35,103 nt of DNA from Thermoplasmata archaeon (GCA_035632695.1 DASQGG010000132.1:1-35103), one strand, 5' to 3'. Shown: positions 14,327 through 23,205, counted from the first letter of the stretch. Notes: a model not told the origin generated them from the letters alone. Program-made: numbers and translations.

Positions 14327-17300
14327 GCGGGCACCTCCGCGGAGGGCTTCTCGTCCTCAATCTCCGCGAGGTTCACGCGCATGATGATCTCGGAGGTCGA
14401 GCCGGGCGTCATGGTGACGCCGACGATGTGGTCCGCCTCCTTCAGGGTGACCTTGCGCAGGGAGATCTGGAGGAACTGGGCCGTGGAGGCGTTGTTGCGG
14501 ATCATCCGGGCCACCTTCTCCGCGTTCACCGCGTCCAAGTTCTGGTCCACCTCGTCGAACAGGTAGAAGGGCGAGGGGTCGAACTCCTGGATCGCGAAGA
14601 TGAACGCGAGGGAGACGAGGGACTTCTCCCCGCCCGACAGGGCCTCGAGTCGGAGGACCTTCTTGTTCGGCGGTCGCGCCTTCACGATGAGCCCGCCTGT
14701 GAAGGGTTCCGCATCGCTCTCGAGGACGAGTTCGGCCTCGCCGCCTTCCGAGATCTCCCCGTAGACCTTCTTGAAGTTCTCGTTGATCGCGACGAAGACC
14801 TTGCTCAGGCCCTCCTTCTTCTTCTCCGTGAGTTCCGCGACGAGGTTCATGAGTTCCTGGCGTTGCCCCTCGAGGCGCTTGTGGTCCTCATCGAGCTCCT
14901 TGTGCCGGGCCTGCTGCGCGTCGTAGTCCTCGAGGGCCCGGAGGTTGATGTTCCCCAGGGCCCCGATCCCCGTCTCGCACTCGGAGATCGTCTGCTTGAG
15001 CGTCTCCAGGGAGGGCAGCTTCTCCTCCTTGATCTCGACGGCCATCTCCTTCATCACGCGGTCCGCCTCGGCGAGCTGGTCCTCCTCGACCTTGAGCTCC
15101 GTCTGCATCTTCAGGATGAAGTCGTCCTTCGTCTCGACCTTGTGCGCGAGCTTGTCCAGGTCGCCCTCGAGGTCCGTCTTCTCCCGGTACGCCGCGTCCC
15201 GCGCATCCTGGAGGTCCTTCATCTTCTTCCCGAGCTGGGCCTCCATCTTCTCCAGGGCGCGGATCTCGTTCTCGAGCCGTCCCAGGGACTCCTCAAAGGT
15301 CTTGATGCGGCCCTCGTGGTCCTTCCGCTGGGTCTCGAGATTCGCGGCCCGGGTCTCCATCTCCGTGCGCCGGTCCCCGAGCACCTGGAGCTGCGTCCCC
15401 ATGGCGTCGAGCTTGGACGTGTTCTGGCTCAGCTCCTCGGCCAACGCGCTCCGCTTGGCCATGAGCTCCTTCATCCGCGAGGAAATCTGTTGCGGGGTCG
15501 AGTCGATGACCGCCTTCTTGCGCTCGTCCCGCTTCGCCTTCAGGGACTCGAGGCCGTGCGTGAACTTCTCGAGATCCTCCGCGATCCGCTTGGCCGTCGT
15601 CCCGGCCTCGGCGAACCGCCCTTTGCGGTCCGTGAGGTCCTTCTCGTTCCCGGTCAGCTTCGTGGCGAACTCCTTCCGTTTCGCCTCGAGGGCGCCGAGC
15701 TTGACCTCGGCAACGCCCGTCTTGCCGCCGTAATCCTTGAGCTGGCCCTCGAGCTCGAGGATCTCGCGGCGCAGTTCCTCGAGGCGCGTCCCGACCTGCT
15801 CCGCCTGGGCTTGGGCCTCCCGGAGCTTCTCGGAGACCTTCTCGAGCTCGTCCGCGGACCGCGGGCCGAACTTGAGGGAGGACTTCTCCGCCTCGCCCCC
15901 GATCATCGCGCCGCTCGCCTCGATGAGCTCCCCGCCTAGGGTCACGAGCCGGACGCCGCCCATCCACTTCCGGGCCTCGTCCAGGGTCTGCACGACGAGC
16001 GTGTCACCGAACACGTAGAAGAAGGCGTCCCGGTACTTCTCGTCGAACTGGCAGAGGTCGATGGCCATCCCCAGGCACTCCTTGGCCACGAGGATCGCCT
16101 TGCCCCTCGGCTTCCCGACGAGCATCTTGTTGAGCGGCAGGAAGGTCGCGCGGCCGACCTTGTTCTTCTTCAGGTAGTCGATGCAGGCCGCCGCGACGCT
16201 GTCGTCGTCCACGATGATCGCCTGCATCCGCGAGCCCGCGGCCGTCACGATGGCGGTCTCGTACTTGGGGTCCACGTGCGCGAGCTGGGCTACGGTCCCG
16301 TGCACGCCCTTCAGGGTGCCCGTGTCGCGGGCCTCGAGGATGGACGACACCGCGGCCGTGTACCCGCGGCGCATGTTCTCCGCCACGTCGGCTTCCGCCT
16401 TGAGCTGCGCGTACTGCCGCGTGAGCGTGAGGATCGCCTGCTGGAGCTCCGTCTGCTCCTTGGACAGCCGGGCCTCCTCGTTCCGCTTCTCGTGGAACTC
16501 CTGCTGGAGCTTCTGGAACCCCTTCCCGCTCTCCTTGGAATGGGACTTCAGCTCTTTGAGCTGCCAGTCCGCGTCGTCGAACTCGACCTGGTACCCCTTG
16601 CGGGTCTCCTCGAGCTGGGCGATCTCCGACGACAGACGCTCCATGGATTCCTTCGCGCGGTCGCCCTCCAGGACGATGCCCTTGAGCTTCTCCTCGATCT
16701 CGTCGATCTGCTTGCTCAGGGCGATGATCTCCTTCTGGATCGTGAGGACCTTCGCGTCGCTCTTGGACGCCTTTTCGTCGACCTCGTGGAGGTCCGCATC
16801 CACCATCTTGACGGCCGCGTCGAGTTCGCCGATGCGCTTCTCCACGCTCTCCCGCTCGCGCTCGAGGGCCTCGATCTCCTTGAGGACCTTGGACCGCTCC
16901 TTCGCGGCGTCCGCCGCGTCGGACTTGAGCTGCTTCAGCGTCTCCTTGGAGGCTTCGATGCCGTCCGAGGCTCGCGCGCGGTCCACGCGGAGCCCGTCCA
17001 GCTTCTCCTTGAGCTGCTTGGCCTCCTCGCCGCCGCGGTCCGCCATCTTCTGCTCGAGCTCGTTCAGGCGGCCCTGGGCTTCCTCGAGCTTCTTCCGGAA
17101 CTCCTCCTTCTGCGCCAGAAGCTTCTCCCGGTCGCCCTCGTGCTTCGCGATCTGCTCCTTCGTGCCGACGATCTGGCGTTCGATGAGCTCGCGGTTCTTG
17201 TACGCGAGCTGGGCCTTCGCCTCCGTGAGGCGCTCGTTCAGCTCCTTGTACTTGAGTGCGCCCTCGCGGTCCACCGCGAGCTGCTGGAGCTGCTTGTCGA

Positions 17301-17919
17301 TCTCCTCCAGGATGATCCGGATCCGCTCGAGGTTCTCCTCGGTCTCCCGCCGCTTCGTCTCGGCCTGCCCGATGTCGTCGTCGAACTTGGTGATCCCCGC
17401 GATGTTGTCCAGGATCCGGCGGCGGTCCACGGAGGTCATGGAGCAGATCTTCTGGACGTCCCCCTGCTGGACCATGTTGTATCCCTCCGCGGAGATGCGG
17501 GCGTGCGCCAGGAGCTGGTCGAACTCCGCGAGGGAGGACTTCCGGTCGTTGATGTAGAAGTAGGAGTTGTAGCCGCCGTCCACGGAGGGGCTCAGGCCCA
17601 CGTACCGGGTGAGCTTGACCTCGTCCGCCTCGAGGGGGATCCCGCGGTCCCCGTTGTCGAAGACGAGGCTGACCTGGGTGTACCCGGCGGGGTTCTTCGC
17701 CTTGCCCCCGTTCCAGATCAGGTCCGTGAGCTTCCCGGCGCGGATGGCCTTGGAGCTCTTCGGCCCCAGGACGAAGAGGATCGCGTCCGAGATGTTGCTC
17801 TTCCCGGAGCCGTTCGGGCCCGTGATCGCGGTGTAGCCCTGGAGGACGGGGACCGTGATCTTGCGGCCAAAGGACTTGAAGTTCTCCATCTCGATTTCTT
17901 TCAGAAACAAGGTCCTCAC
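14323..17919 (-). CDS. smc: Chromosome segregation ATPase SMC
   Basis: An 1198-residue SMC protein. Walker A is GPNGSGKS (34-41). Two long coiled coils flank a hinge at about 525-650 (GVHGTVAQLAHVDPKYETAI through LVTLGGELIEASGAMIGG). The ABC signature LSGGEKS is at 1094-1100 and Walker B FYLFDEVDQNLD has its catalytic Asp/Glu at 1122-1123. The GTG at 17919 gives MRTLFLKEIEMENFKSFG. An in-frame TTG at 17910 gives MFLKEIEMENFKSFG, closer to homologues, and has GGTGAGG just before it, so the TTG may be the real start. Unlike most genes here it has a leader of about 80-90 nt with a perfect dyad near the predicted transcription start. Confidence 0.97.
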   Translation of the reverse strand: MRTLFLKEIEMENFKSFGRKITVPVLQGYTAITGPNGSGKSNISDAILFVLGPKSSKAIRAGKLTDLIWNGGKAKNPAGYTQVSLVFDNGDRGIPLEADEVKLTRYVGLSPSVDGGYNSYFYINDRKSSLAEFDQLLAHARISAEGYNMVQQGDVQKICSMTSVDRRRILDNIAGITKFDDDIGQAETKRRETEENLERIRIILEEIDKQLQQLAVDREGALKYKELNERLTEAKAQLAYKNRELIERQIVGTKEQIAKHEGDREKLLAQKEEFRKKLEEAQGRLNELEQKMADRGGEEAKQLKEKLDGLRVDRARASDGIEASKETLKQLKSDAADAAKERSKVLKEIEALERERESVEKRIGELDAAVKMVDADLHEVDEKASKSDAKVLTIQKEIIALSKQIDEIEEKLKGIVLEGDRAKESMERLSSEIAQLEETRKGYQVEFDDADWQLKELKSHSKESGKGFQKLQQEFHEKRNEEARLSKEQTELQQAILTLTRQYAQLKAEADVAENMRRGYTAAVSSILEARDTGTLKGVHGTVAQLAHVDPKYETAIVTAAGSRMQAIIVDDDSVAAACIDYLKKNKVGRATFLPLNKMLVGKPRGKAILVAKECLGMAIDLCQFDEKYRDAFFYVFGDTLVVQTLDEARKWMGGVRLVTLGGELIEASGAMIGGEAEKSSLKFGPRSADELEKVSEKLREAQAQAEQVGTRLEELRREILELEGQLKDYGGKTGVAEVKLGALEAKRKEFATKLTGNEKDLTDRKGRFAEAGTTAKRIAEDLEKFTHGLESLKAKRDERKKAVIDSTPQQISSRMKELMAKRSALAEELSQNTSKLDAMGTQLQVLGDRRTEMETRAANLETQRKDHEGRIKTFEESLGRLENEIRALEKMEAQLGKKMKDLQDARDAAYREKTDLEGDLDKLAHKVETKDDFILKMQTELKVEEDQLAEADRVMKEMAVEIKEEKLPSLETLKQTISECETGIGALGNINLRALEDYDAQQARHKELDEDHKRLEGQRQELMNLVAELTEKKKEGLSKVFVAINENFKKVYGEISEGGEAELVLESDAEPFTGGLIVKARPPNKKVLRLEALSGGEKSLVSLAFIFAIQEFDPSPFYLFDEVDQNLDAVNAEKVARMIRNNASTAQFLQISLRKVTLKEADHIVGVTMTPGSTSEIIMRVNLAEIEDEKPSAEVPA

Positions 17920-17983
17920 CTGCGCGGGGGAAGGTCAGCGCTGAAGGGCGGCACGACTACCCATCCCATCCTTATCCTTCTGA

Positions 17984-18003
17984 TGTCCGACACAGGTCGG
18001 ACA
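17984..18003. promoter_or_regulatory. 20-bp perfect dyad at the predicted smc transcription start
   Basis: TGTCCGAC-ACAG-GTCGGACA, with 8-bp arms. It begins about 27 nt downstream of the smc TATA box, so it sits at or just after the likely transcription start and about 65 nt before the start codon. It is either an operator for a dimeric repressor or a leader-RNA hairpin. Confidence 0.65.
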
Positions 18004-18025
18004 GGGACGCGGAAAGTGGTGATGG

Positions 18026-18034
18026 CTATAAAAG
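18026..18034 (-). promoter_or_regulatory. TATA box of the smc-scpA-scpB operon
   Basis: CTTTTATAG on the minus strand, the only strong AT-rich box in the 183 bp between smc and the next gene. It implies initiation near 18003 and a leader of about 85 nt. Confidence 0.65.
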
Positions 18035-18102
18035 CGTAGCGGGGTCAACGCACGCGCATTGACAAAGGAATCCAGCGGGCCCGGGAGGCCGCGATCCTGG
18101 GT

Positions 18103-19086
18103 CTAGCGGGGGACCAGGGATTCGATGACCTCGGCAAGCGCGCGACGCCGTCGGTCGATGGAGTACTGCGCGACGATTCTCCGGCGGGCCGCCAGCCCGT
18201 CTCCGGCCGCATCCGCCTCTCGGATGGCCTGCACGGTCGCATCCACGTCGCCGACGGGCACGAGCCGACCCGTTCCATCGATCAGGGCGGCGATGCCGCC
18301 CACATCCGTGCCCACCGGGACGCAGCCGCACGCCATCGCCTCCCCCAGCGCGCTCCCGAACGCCTCGTACCGAGACAGCTGGACGTACACGCGGGCGCGG
18401 CGGAACTCCTCCCGGAGTTCCTCGTCGCGGATGCGTCCGAGGATCCTCACGTTCGGCGTCGCCCCGGCGCGGAGCCGTTCCGTGGCCGCGTTGTCGCGGC
18501 CGCCGACGAGGACGAATGCAAGGTCGGGGAGCCTCCGGGCCGTCTCGACGAAGACGTCCAGGCCTTTTCGCGACACGTTTACGTCGTTCACGATGGCGAC
18601 GGTCAGGACGCCGGACCGGGGTCCGGGGCCGGGACTGAACCAGTCCGTGTCGAAACCGAGGGGGACGGTCGTCAAGTCGGGACGGGCGACGCCCGTGTTG
18701 CGGACCAGTTCGTCGCGCAGGTGGTCCTCGACGAGCAAGACGCGGTCCGCATGGGCGATCGTGTACGCGGTCCGGCGGCTCATCCCAGGGTCCAGGTGCG
18801 CCCCGTATCCCAGATCGGGTCGCTTGGCGGCGTCCAGCCCGCCGACGATCACGACGCACTTCTTCCCCGCTAGCCGGGCGGCACGGCACGCGACGTAGGC
18901 GTGGTCCAGGGCGAACCAGCAGAACGCCACGTCGCTTCGGAGGACCGACCAGATAATCCGGGGGATGGCCCGCTTCCCCTTACAGGGCACGTCCCGGACC
19001 GCGAACGCGGAACCAAGGATGGCGCGGTCGCGCTGGACGAACGACGCGTCGTCCAGGTAGACCAGGGCGACGCGGATTGGCTTCAC
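18103..19086 (-). CDS. GT4-type glycosyltransferase
   Basis: A 327-residue GT-B fold glycosyltransferase. The C-terminal donor-binding half is clear: LTTVPLGFDTDWFSPG, LAFVLVGGRDN, VRILGRI and YVQLSRYEAFGSALGEAMACG with the E-x7-E motif of retaining GT4 enzymes. The N-terminal acceptor half is short. Start GTG 19086 begins MKPIRVALVYLD. An AT-rich box (minus strand GGTATTAGT, about 19134-19142) lies about 50 nt upstream. It is the third gene in minus-strand order after a GT4 and a methyltransferase, so they probably act on the same glycan. Donor and acceptor sugars cannot be read from sequence. Confidence 0.88.
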   Translation of the reverse strand: MKPIRVALVYLDDASFVQRDRAILGSAFAVRDVPCKGKRAIPRIIWSVLRSDVAFCWFALDHAYVACRAARLAGKKCVVIVGGLDAAKRPDLGYGAHLDPGMSRRTAYTIAHADRVLLVEDHLRDELVRNTGVARPDLTTVPLGFDTDWFSPGPGPRSGVLTVAIVNDVNVSRKGLDVFVETARRLPDLAFVLVGGRDNAATERLRAGATPNVRILGRIRDEELREEFRRARVYVQLSRYEAFGSALGEAMACGCVPVGTDVGGIAALIDGTGRLVPVGDVDATVQAIREADAAGDGLAARRRIVAQYSIDRRRRALAEVIESLVPR

Positions 19087-19189
19087 GGAAGACCCAGCCC
19101 GAGAAGGGACGACCCCGGCACGCCGAGGAGTTCACTAATACCTTTCGAGCCTGGGGCGCGGCGATGCCGCGGTCGCGGGAGCGCACGCC

Positions 19190-19744
19190 TCACTTCCACG
19201 CGAGGGCCGTGATCACGCCGACGCGGCGCTCCCAGGGCGCAACCTTCCACAGGAGGGCTCCCGCCCACACCGAGACTCTCCCGAGGCGAAGCGCGGGATC
19301 CCAGAAGGGATGCCAGAAGTTGAGGTCGAAACTCACTCTTTGGAACCCCGCGGAGCGCAGCTCCGCGTCCAGCTGGGGGATCGTGAACAGGTTGATGTGG
19401 TCCGGGTCATCCCGCGCCCGGGGATGGTGGGTGCTCGGCGACACGGCGAACAGGAACCCCCCGGGCCGGAGGACCCGGCGGACCTCCCGGAGCACGCGAC
19501 GCTCCGTGTCCGGCGGCAGGTGCTCGAGCACGTGGTGGGCGAACACGGTGCCGAACGCGTTGTCGCGGAACGGGAACGGTAGGGACAGGTCGGCACGCAC
19601 GACGGGCAGCTGCCTTCGTGCGCTCCCTAGGGTCCCCTCCTTGGAGAGCTCGAGCCCTACCGCGGGAACGCCGTGGTGGAGACAGCACTCCACGAAGAAC
19701 CCCAGCCCCGAGCCGATGTCCAGGACCGGGGGCATGGGATGCAT
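19190..19744 (-). CDS. SAM-dependent methyltransferase, N-terminus without canonical start
   Basis: A class I methyltransferase (Methyltransf_11/23 type): motif I VLDIGSGLGFFVECCLHHG, then VGLELSKEG, ADLSLPFPFRDNAFGTVFAH and HVLEHLPPDTERRVLREVRR. From the ATG at 19744 it has 184 residues and lacks the helix that normally precedes motif I. The same frame upstream reads a convincing N-terminus (DYRHETYDYWRYAARDWQWF) back to nt 19846, but contains no ATG, GTG or TTG before hitting the UGA stop of the upstream glycosyltransferase, which is in the same frame. So start, integrity or both are in doubt. Likely modifies a sugar or lipid of the glycan pathway. Confidence 0.75.
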   Translation of the reverse strand: MHPMPPVLDIGSGLGFFVECCLHHGVPAVGLELSKEGTLGSARRQLPVVRADLSLPFPFRDNAFGTVFAHHVLEHLPPDTERRVLREVRRVLRPGGFLFAVSPSTHHPRARDDPDHINLFTIPQLDAELRSAGFQRVSFDLNFWHPFWDPALRLGRVSVWAGALLWKVAPWERRVGVITALAWK

Positions 19745-19846
19745 GCGGCGGAAGATTCCCTCGAACCACTGCCAATCCCGGGCCGCGTACCGCCAGTAGT
19801 CGTACGTCTCATGGCGATAGTCCCGGGTGACGTCGGCTGGGGCCGT

Positions 19847-20845
19847 TCACCGTCCCCCCCAGTCCTGCCACACCTCGCGGTAGATCCGGAGCGTCTGCTC
19901 GGCGCTCTTCTGGGGCGAGAAGTCACGGCTGCGCTGCACGCCGCGTGCCGCGAGCTCGCGCGCGAACGCGGGTTCCTGGAGGATCCGCAGGATGGAGTCG
20001 GCCCACTCGTCCTCGGCGTTCGGGCTGATGAGCAGGCCGCCGTTGCCCACGATCTCCGGGATCGCGGTGAGGTTCGAGGCAACCAAGGGACAGCCCGTGG
20101 ACATGGCCTCCAGGCAGGGCATGGAGAACCCCTCGAGGAAGGAGGGGACCACGGCGAGCGTGGACGTCTGGTAGAGCCGCACGAGCTCCTCCTCGGGGAC
20201 GTAGTCCCGCCATACGACGTGGTCCTGGATTCCGAGCTCGCGGGCCAAGGCCGAGAGCCGGGGCCGTTCCGGGCCGGGCTTCCCGATCTTCACGAGGGTC
20301 GCGGGATGCTCCTTGAGCACCCGAGCGAAGATCCGGAACAGCCCCTCGACGTTCTTTCGCTTCTGCTCCGTGCCCACGTAGAGGAGCTGGTGGGGCTCCC
20401 GCGGCACCTCCGCCGGGCGGTAGCTGGGAGGCACCGCGAGGTAGACGACCTCGGGCGGGTGCGGGAGCTTCGCGAACGCCTCGAGCCCAGGAATGAGCTG
20501 GCGCGCGCTCACCAGGACCCGGTCGGCGAGCTCGAGGGGCACCATGGTCTTCCGCGGCCCCACGTGGTAGCACGAGATCACGGTCGGGCACCGCGCCCGC
20601 CTCCGCAGGAGGAAGTGGTACGCGTTCGTGGGGATATGCGTGATCCGGTCCCGGCGCTCGAGGACGCTCATCTGGAGGCGGCACAGGGCCGGTGCGAGGG
20701 AGGGCAGCGGCGCGTAGAAGAGGCGAATCAGGTGCGTCGGAATGTGCAGGCGGATCTCGTCGTAGATCGCCGTGAACCATTTCGCGCGGGGATCGACCTG
20801 GCCTGCCCGCACCCAGGTCACGGGGTACTGCGCGCGCAACGGCAT
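19847..20845 (-). CDS. GT4-type glycosyltransferase
   Basis: A 332-residue GT-B enzyme. Visible are PTVISCYHVGPRKTMVPLEL in the N-terminal half, QLLYVGTEQKRKNVEGLFRI at the domain junction, and VVPSFLEGFSMPCLEAMSTG with the E-x7-E motif. The end (REVWQDWGGR) looks natural. A TATA-like box CGTTTAAGTA (20871-20880, minus strand) lies about 27 nt before ATG 20845, so the transcript is nearly leaderless. The UGA stop is directly followed, in the same frame, by the methyltransferase coding sequence. A run of seven G (minus strand) at 19854-19860 near the stop is a possible indel site. Confidence 0.9.
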   Translation of the reverse strand: MPLRAQYPVTWVRAGQVDPRAKWFTAIYDEIRLHIPTHLIRLFYAPLPSLAPALCRLQMSVLERRDRITHIPTNAYHFLLRRRARCPTVISCYHVGPRKTMVPLELADRVLVSARQLIPGLEAFAKLPHPPEVVYLAVPPSYRPAEVPREPHQLLYVGTEQKRKNVEGLFRIFARVLKEHPATLVKIGKPGPERPRLSALARELGIQDHVVWRDYVPEEELVRLYQTSTLAVVPSFLEGFSMPCLEAMSTGCPLVASNLTAIPEIVGNGGLLISPNAEDEWADSILRILQEPAFARELAARGVQRSRDFSPQKSAEQTLRIYREVWQDWGGR

Positions 20846-20870
20846 TGAACGCGCGGTGAGTTCTCGGGAC

Positions 20871-20880
20871 TACTTAAACG
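20871..20880 (-). promoter_or_regulatory. TATA box of the GT4/methyltransferase operon
   Basis: CGTTTAAGTA on the minus strand, centred about 30 nt before ATG 20845 in the GC-rich spacer 20846-20975. Confidence 0.55.
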
Positions 20881-20952
20881 TGTCAAGGGCCTGGGGTCGC
20901 ACCGCCTCCGCGGAGCCTGACGCGAGAAGTTCGACGGACGAGGATCGCCTGG

Positions 20953-20968
20953 TCCCACTGTCGTGGGA
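20953..20968. other. Short hairpin after a glycosyltransferase stop
   Basis: TCCCAC-TGTC-GTGGGA, starting 8 nt after the stop of the gene ending at 20976 (minus strand). No U tract follows, so it is not a typical terminator; it may mark a 3' end. Confidence 0.3.
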
Positions 20969-20975
20969 ATGGGCC

Positions 20976-22082
20976 TCACGCCCCGAGACCCTCGTACAGG
21001 GCCACGAGCTTCTGGGACTCCGCCTGCCAGTTGTACGTTCGCCGGGCTGCCTCGAGCCCGTTTCGGCCTAGGCGATCGGCGAGGGAGGGATCGCCCCGCA
21101 AACGCTCGATCGCGGACCGGAAGCCCGTGGTCGTGTACGGCACCGCGAGCCCGCAGGATTCCCGGAGCACGAGGTCGGACATGGGAAGCCCCTCGGTCAC
21201 GATGGCTGGACGGCCCGCGGCCATGGCCTCGAAAATCTTGTTCGGGAACCCCACCTGGTTGATCCGCAGGGCGGGATCGAACATGGACAGGACCGCGTGC
21301 GCATCGAGGGTCAGGGGCAACACACGCTCGTTGGGCACCGGCCCAAGGTACGTCGTGTTCGGGTGTTGGGCGCATCGAGCCGCGACCTCCGCCGCGAGGG
21401 CTTTCGTGCCCCCGATCACGAGGCGGACGTCGGGCATGGAGCCTACCACGTCGATGGCCGGGAGGATGAACCGGCTCTTGTGGAGCGTCCCGACGTACAG
21501 GACCGTGAACGCGGCCGCCGTCGGCGGTCGATACCCCGTCACGAGGAGCTCCTGGCAATTCTGCACGAGCACGGAGTCTCGGCCCGTCACCCCGTCGATG
21601 TACCGCTTCACCGCCTCGTTCACCGCGATGACGCGGTCCGCTTGCGGCGCGAGGCGCCGCTCGAGCCGGAACGCCGCGGCGACCACGAACCCCGGCATGT
21701 CCTCCTCGATCATGTATCCGAAGACTTCGTGGCAGTCGTACACCAGGGGGCGGCCGGTCTTCCGTTTCAACCGCACCCCGCTGGGAAGGGTGTCGAGGTC
21801 ATGGCAGTGGACCGCATCGAACGGCTCACGCAGGGCGAGTCGTGCCGCCATGCGCCACCACAACGGGTTGCGGAGGGCATCATGCGCGGCGAGGCGAAGG
21901 AGTCCGCGGGTCCGCACGAGGCGGATCCGGATGCCGTCCCACGAGCTCTCGGCCGGCCCACGCCCGGAACGGTCCCACCCGATGAACGCGATCTCGTGTC
22001 CGGCGTCGCGGAGGGCACGCGCCTCCTTGAGGACGCGCGTGTCGTGGACCACGTCGTTTGACACGAGCATCAAGATGCGCAT
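20976..22082 (-). CDS. GT4-type glycosyltransferase
   Basis: A 368-residue GT-B glycosyltransferase. The N-terminal Rossmann domain starts MRILMLVSNDVVHDTRVLKE with the usual acceptor-domain pattern and DAVHCHDLDTLPSGV. The C-terminal domain has FTVLYVGTLHKSRFILPAID, VRLVIGG, NTTYLGPVPNERVLPL and FPNKIFEAMAAGRPAIVTEG. In the last motif the first glutamate of E-x7-E is replaced, as in some GT4 relatives. It starts 3 nt after the wecB stop, so the two are one operon. Substrate unknown; a ManNAc-type donor made via WecB is a possibility by linkage only. Confidence 0.9.
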   Translation of the reverse strand: MRILMLVSNDVVHDTRVLKEARALRDAGHEIAFIGWDRSGRGPAESSWDGIRIRLVRTRGLLRLAAHDALRNPLWWRMAARLALREPFDAVHCHDLDTLPSGVRLKRKTGRPLVYDCHEVFGYMIEEDMPGFVVAAAFRLERRLAPQADRVIAVNEAVKRYIDGVTGRDSVLVQNCQELLVTGYRPPTAAAFTVLYVGTLHKSRFILPAIDVVGSMPDVRLVIGGTKALAAEVAARCAQHPNTTYLGPVPNERVLPLTLDAHAVLSMFDPALRINQVGFPNKIFEAMAAGRPAIVTEGLPMSDLVLRESCGLAVPYTTTGFRSAIERLRGDPSLADRLGRNGLEAARRTYNWQAESQKLVALYEGLGA

Positions 22083-22085
22083 AGG

Positions 22086-23177
22086 TCATCGACCCGCGAA
22101 GGCGTCGACGATGTCCGCGATCCGCGCCGAGGTCGTGCCGTCGCCGTACGGGTTGGGCCAGGACCGGTGGGCGGCGAGCTGCTTGCGCACCGCGGTGCGG
22201 ACGCGCGCGGGGTTCGTCCCCGTGAGCACGTTCGCGCCGATGTCCAGCGTCTCGGGTCGCTCCGTGTTCTCGCGCAGGGTCACGCAGGGAACGTGCAGGA
22301 AGCACGCCTCCTCCTGGAGTCCGCCCGAATCCGTCAGGATGAGGGCGGCTTCCTTCTCCAAGGCGAGCATGTCGAGATAGCCCACGGGCTCGATCCGGCG
22401 CAGGGCATGCAGGGCGGACGCGCGCCCTTCGAGGCCCAGTTCCTGCAGGCGCCGCGCGGTGCGGGGGTGGATGGGGAACACGATGGGCAGGCCGGCTTCC
22501 TCGGCTGCCGCCTCGAACGCGGTGAGGGCGCGGGCCAGGGGTTCCGGGCGGTCCACGTTCTCGGCTCGGTGGAAGGTGAGCAGCAGATACCCGCGCGGAC
22601 GGAGGTCGAGGCGATCGTGGATCCGCGAACGCGCCTCGGCGACCGGCAGGTTCTGCATCAGGGCGTCGACCACGCTGTTCCCCACTTCGTGGATCGCCTG
22701 GGTCACGTTCTCCCGGCGCAGGTTCTCCACCGCCGTGGGCGTCGGGGCGAACAGCAGGTCGGAGAGCAGGTCGGTGACTGTGCGGTTGATCTCCTCGGGC
22801 ATGCTCCGGTCGAAGGACCGTATGCCGGCCTCCACATGGGCGAGCGGGCGCTGGAGCTTGTTCGCGAGGACCGCGCCCGCGAGCGTGGTGTTCGTGTCAC
22901 CGTGAACGACGACGAGGTCCGCGCCGTCGGCGACGTCCGCGACCTGCCGCATCGTCGTGGCCACCTGGAGCGGCGGGGACTCCTCGCGCAGTTCGAAGCG
23001 GTGGTCGGGCTCGCGGAGCTCCATGTCCCGGAAGAAGACGCGGTCCATGAGGAGGTCGTAGTGCTGCCCGGAGTGGACGAGGACGTGTTCGTGGTCCAGC
23101 CCGTCCAGGGCCTTGACCACCGGCGCCATCTTGATAATCTCAGGGCGCGTACCGACGATCGTGACGATGCGCGCCAT
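22086..23177 (-). CDS. wecB: UDP-N-acetylglucosamine 2-epimerase
   Basis: A 363-residue non-hydrolysing epimerase converting UDP-GlcNAc to UDP-ManNAc. Diagnostic segments: VTIVGTRPEIIKMAPVVKAL at the start, VLVHSGQHYDLLMDRVFF, VVVHGDTNTTLAGAVLANKL, HVEAGIRSFDRSMPEEINR, LLLTFHRAENVD and ILTDSGGLQEEACFLHVPC. Length is standard. The ATG at 23177 is selected over an upstream open extension (no family likeness) and lies about 29 nt after a TATA-like box. It heads an operon with the following GT4. Confidence 0.95.
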   Translation of the reverse strand: MARIVTIVGTRPEIIKMAPVVKALDGLDHEHVLVHSGQHYDLLMDRVFFRDMELREPDHRFELREESPPLQVATTMRQVADVADGADLVVVHGDTNTTLAGAVLANKLQRPLAHVEAGIRSFDRSMPEEINRTVTDLLSDLLFAPTPTAVENLRRENVTQAIHEVGNSVVDALMQNLPVAEARSRIHDRLDLRPRGYLLLTFHRAENVDRPEPLARALTAFEAAAEEAGLPIVFPIHPRTARRLQELGLEGRASALHALRRIEPVGYLDMLALEKEAALILTDSGGLQEEACFLHVPCVTLRENTERPETLDIGANVLTGTNPARVRTAVRKQLAAHRSWPNPYGDGTTSARIADIVDAFAGR

Positions 23178-23205
23178 GGTCCGCGCTCGCGAATGTCGGA
23201 GGCCG

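Noticed and set aside
16276-18039. A 587-codon plus-strand open frame antisense to smc
   Set aside because: Leucine/Asp/Arg-rich mirror of coiled-coil coding sequence; no domain.
19847-19849. UGA as a selenocysteine codon joining glycosyltransferase and methyltransferase
   Set aside because: No SECIS-like element was recognised and neither family has a selenocysteine at a domain boundary. Simple read-through or a start-codon problem is more likely.
20953-20968. Intrinsic terminator
   Set aside because: Stem of only 6 bp and no U tract on the minus strand; kept only as a weak hairpin.
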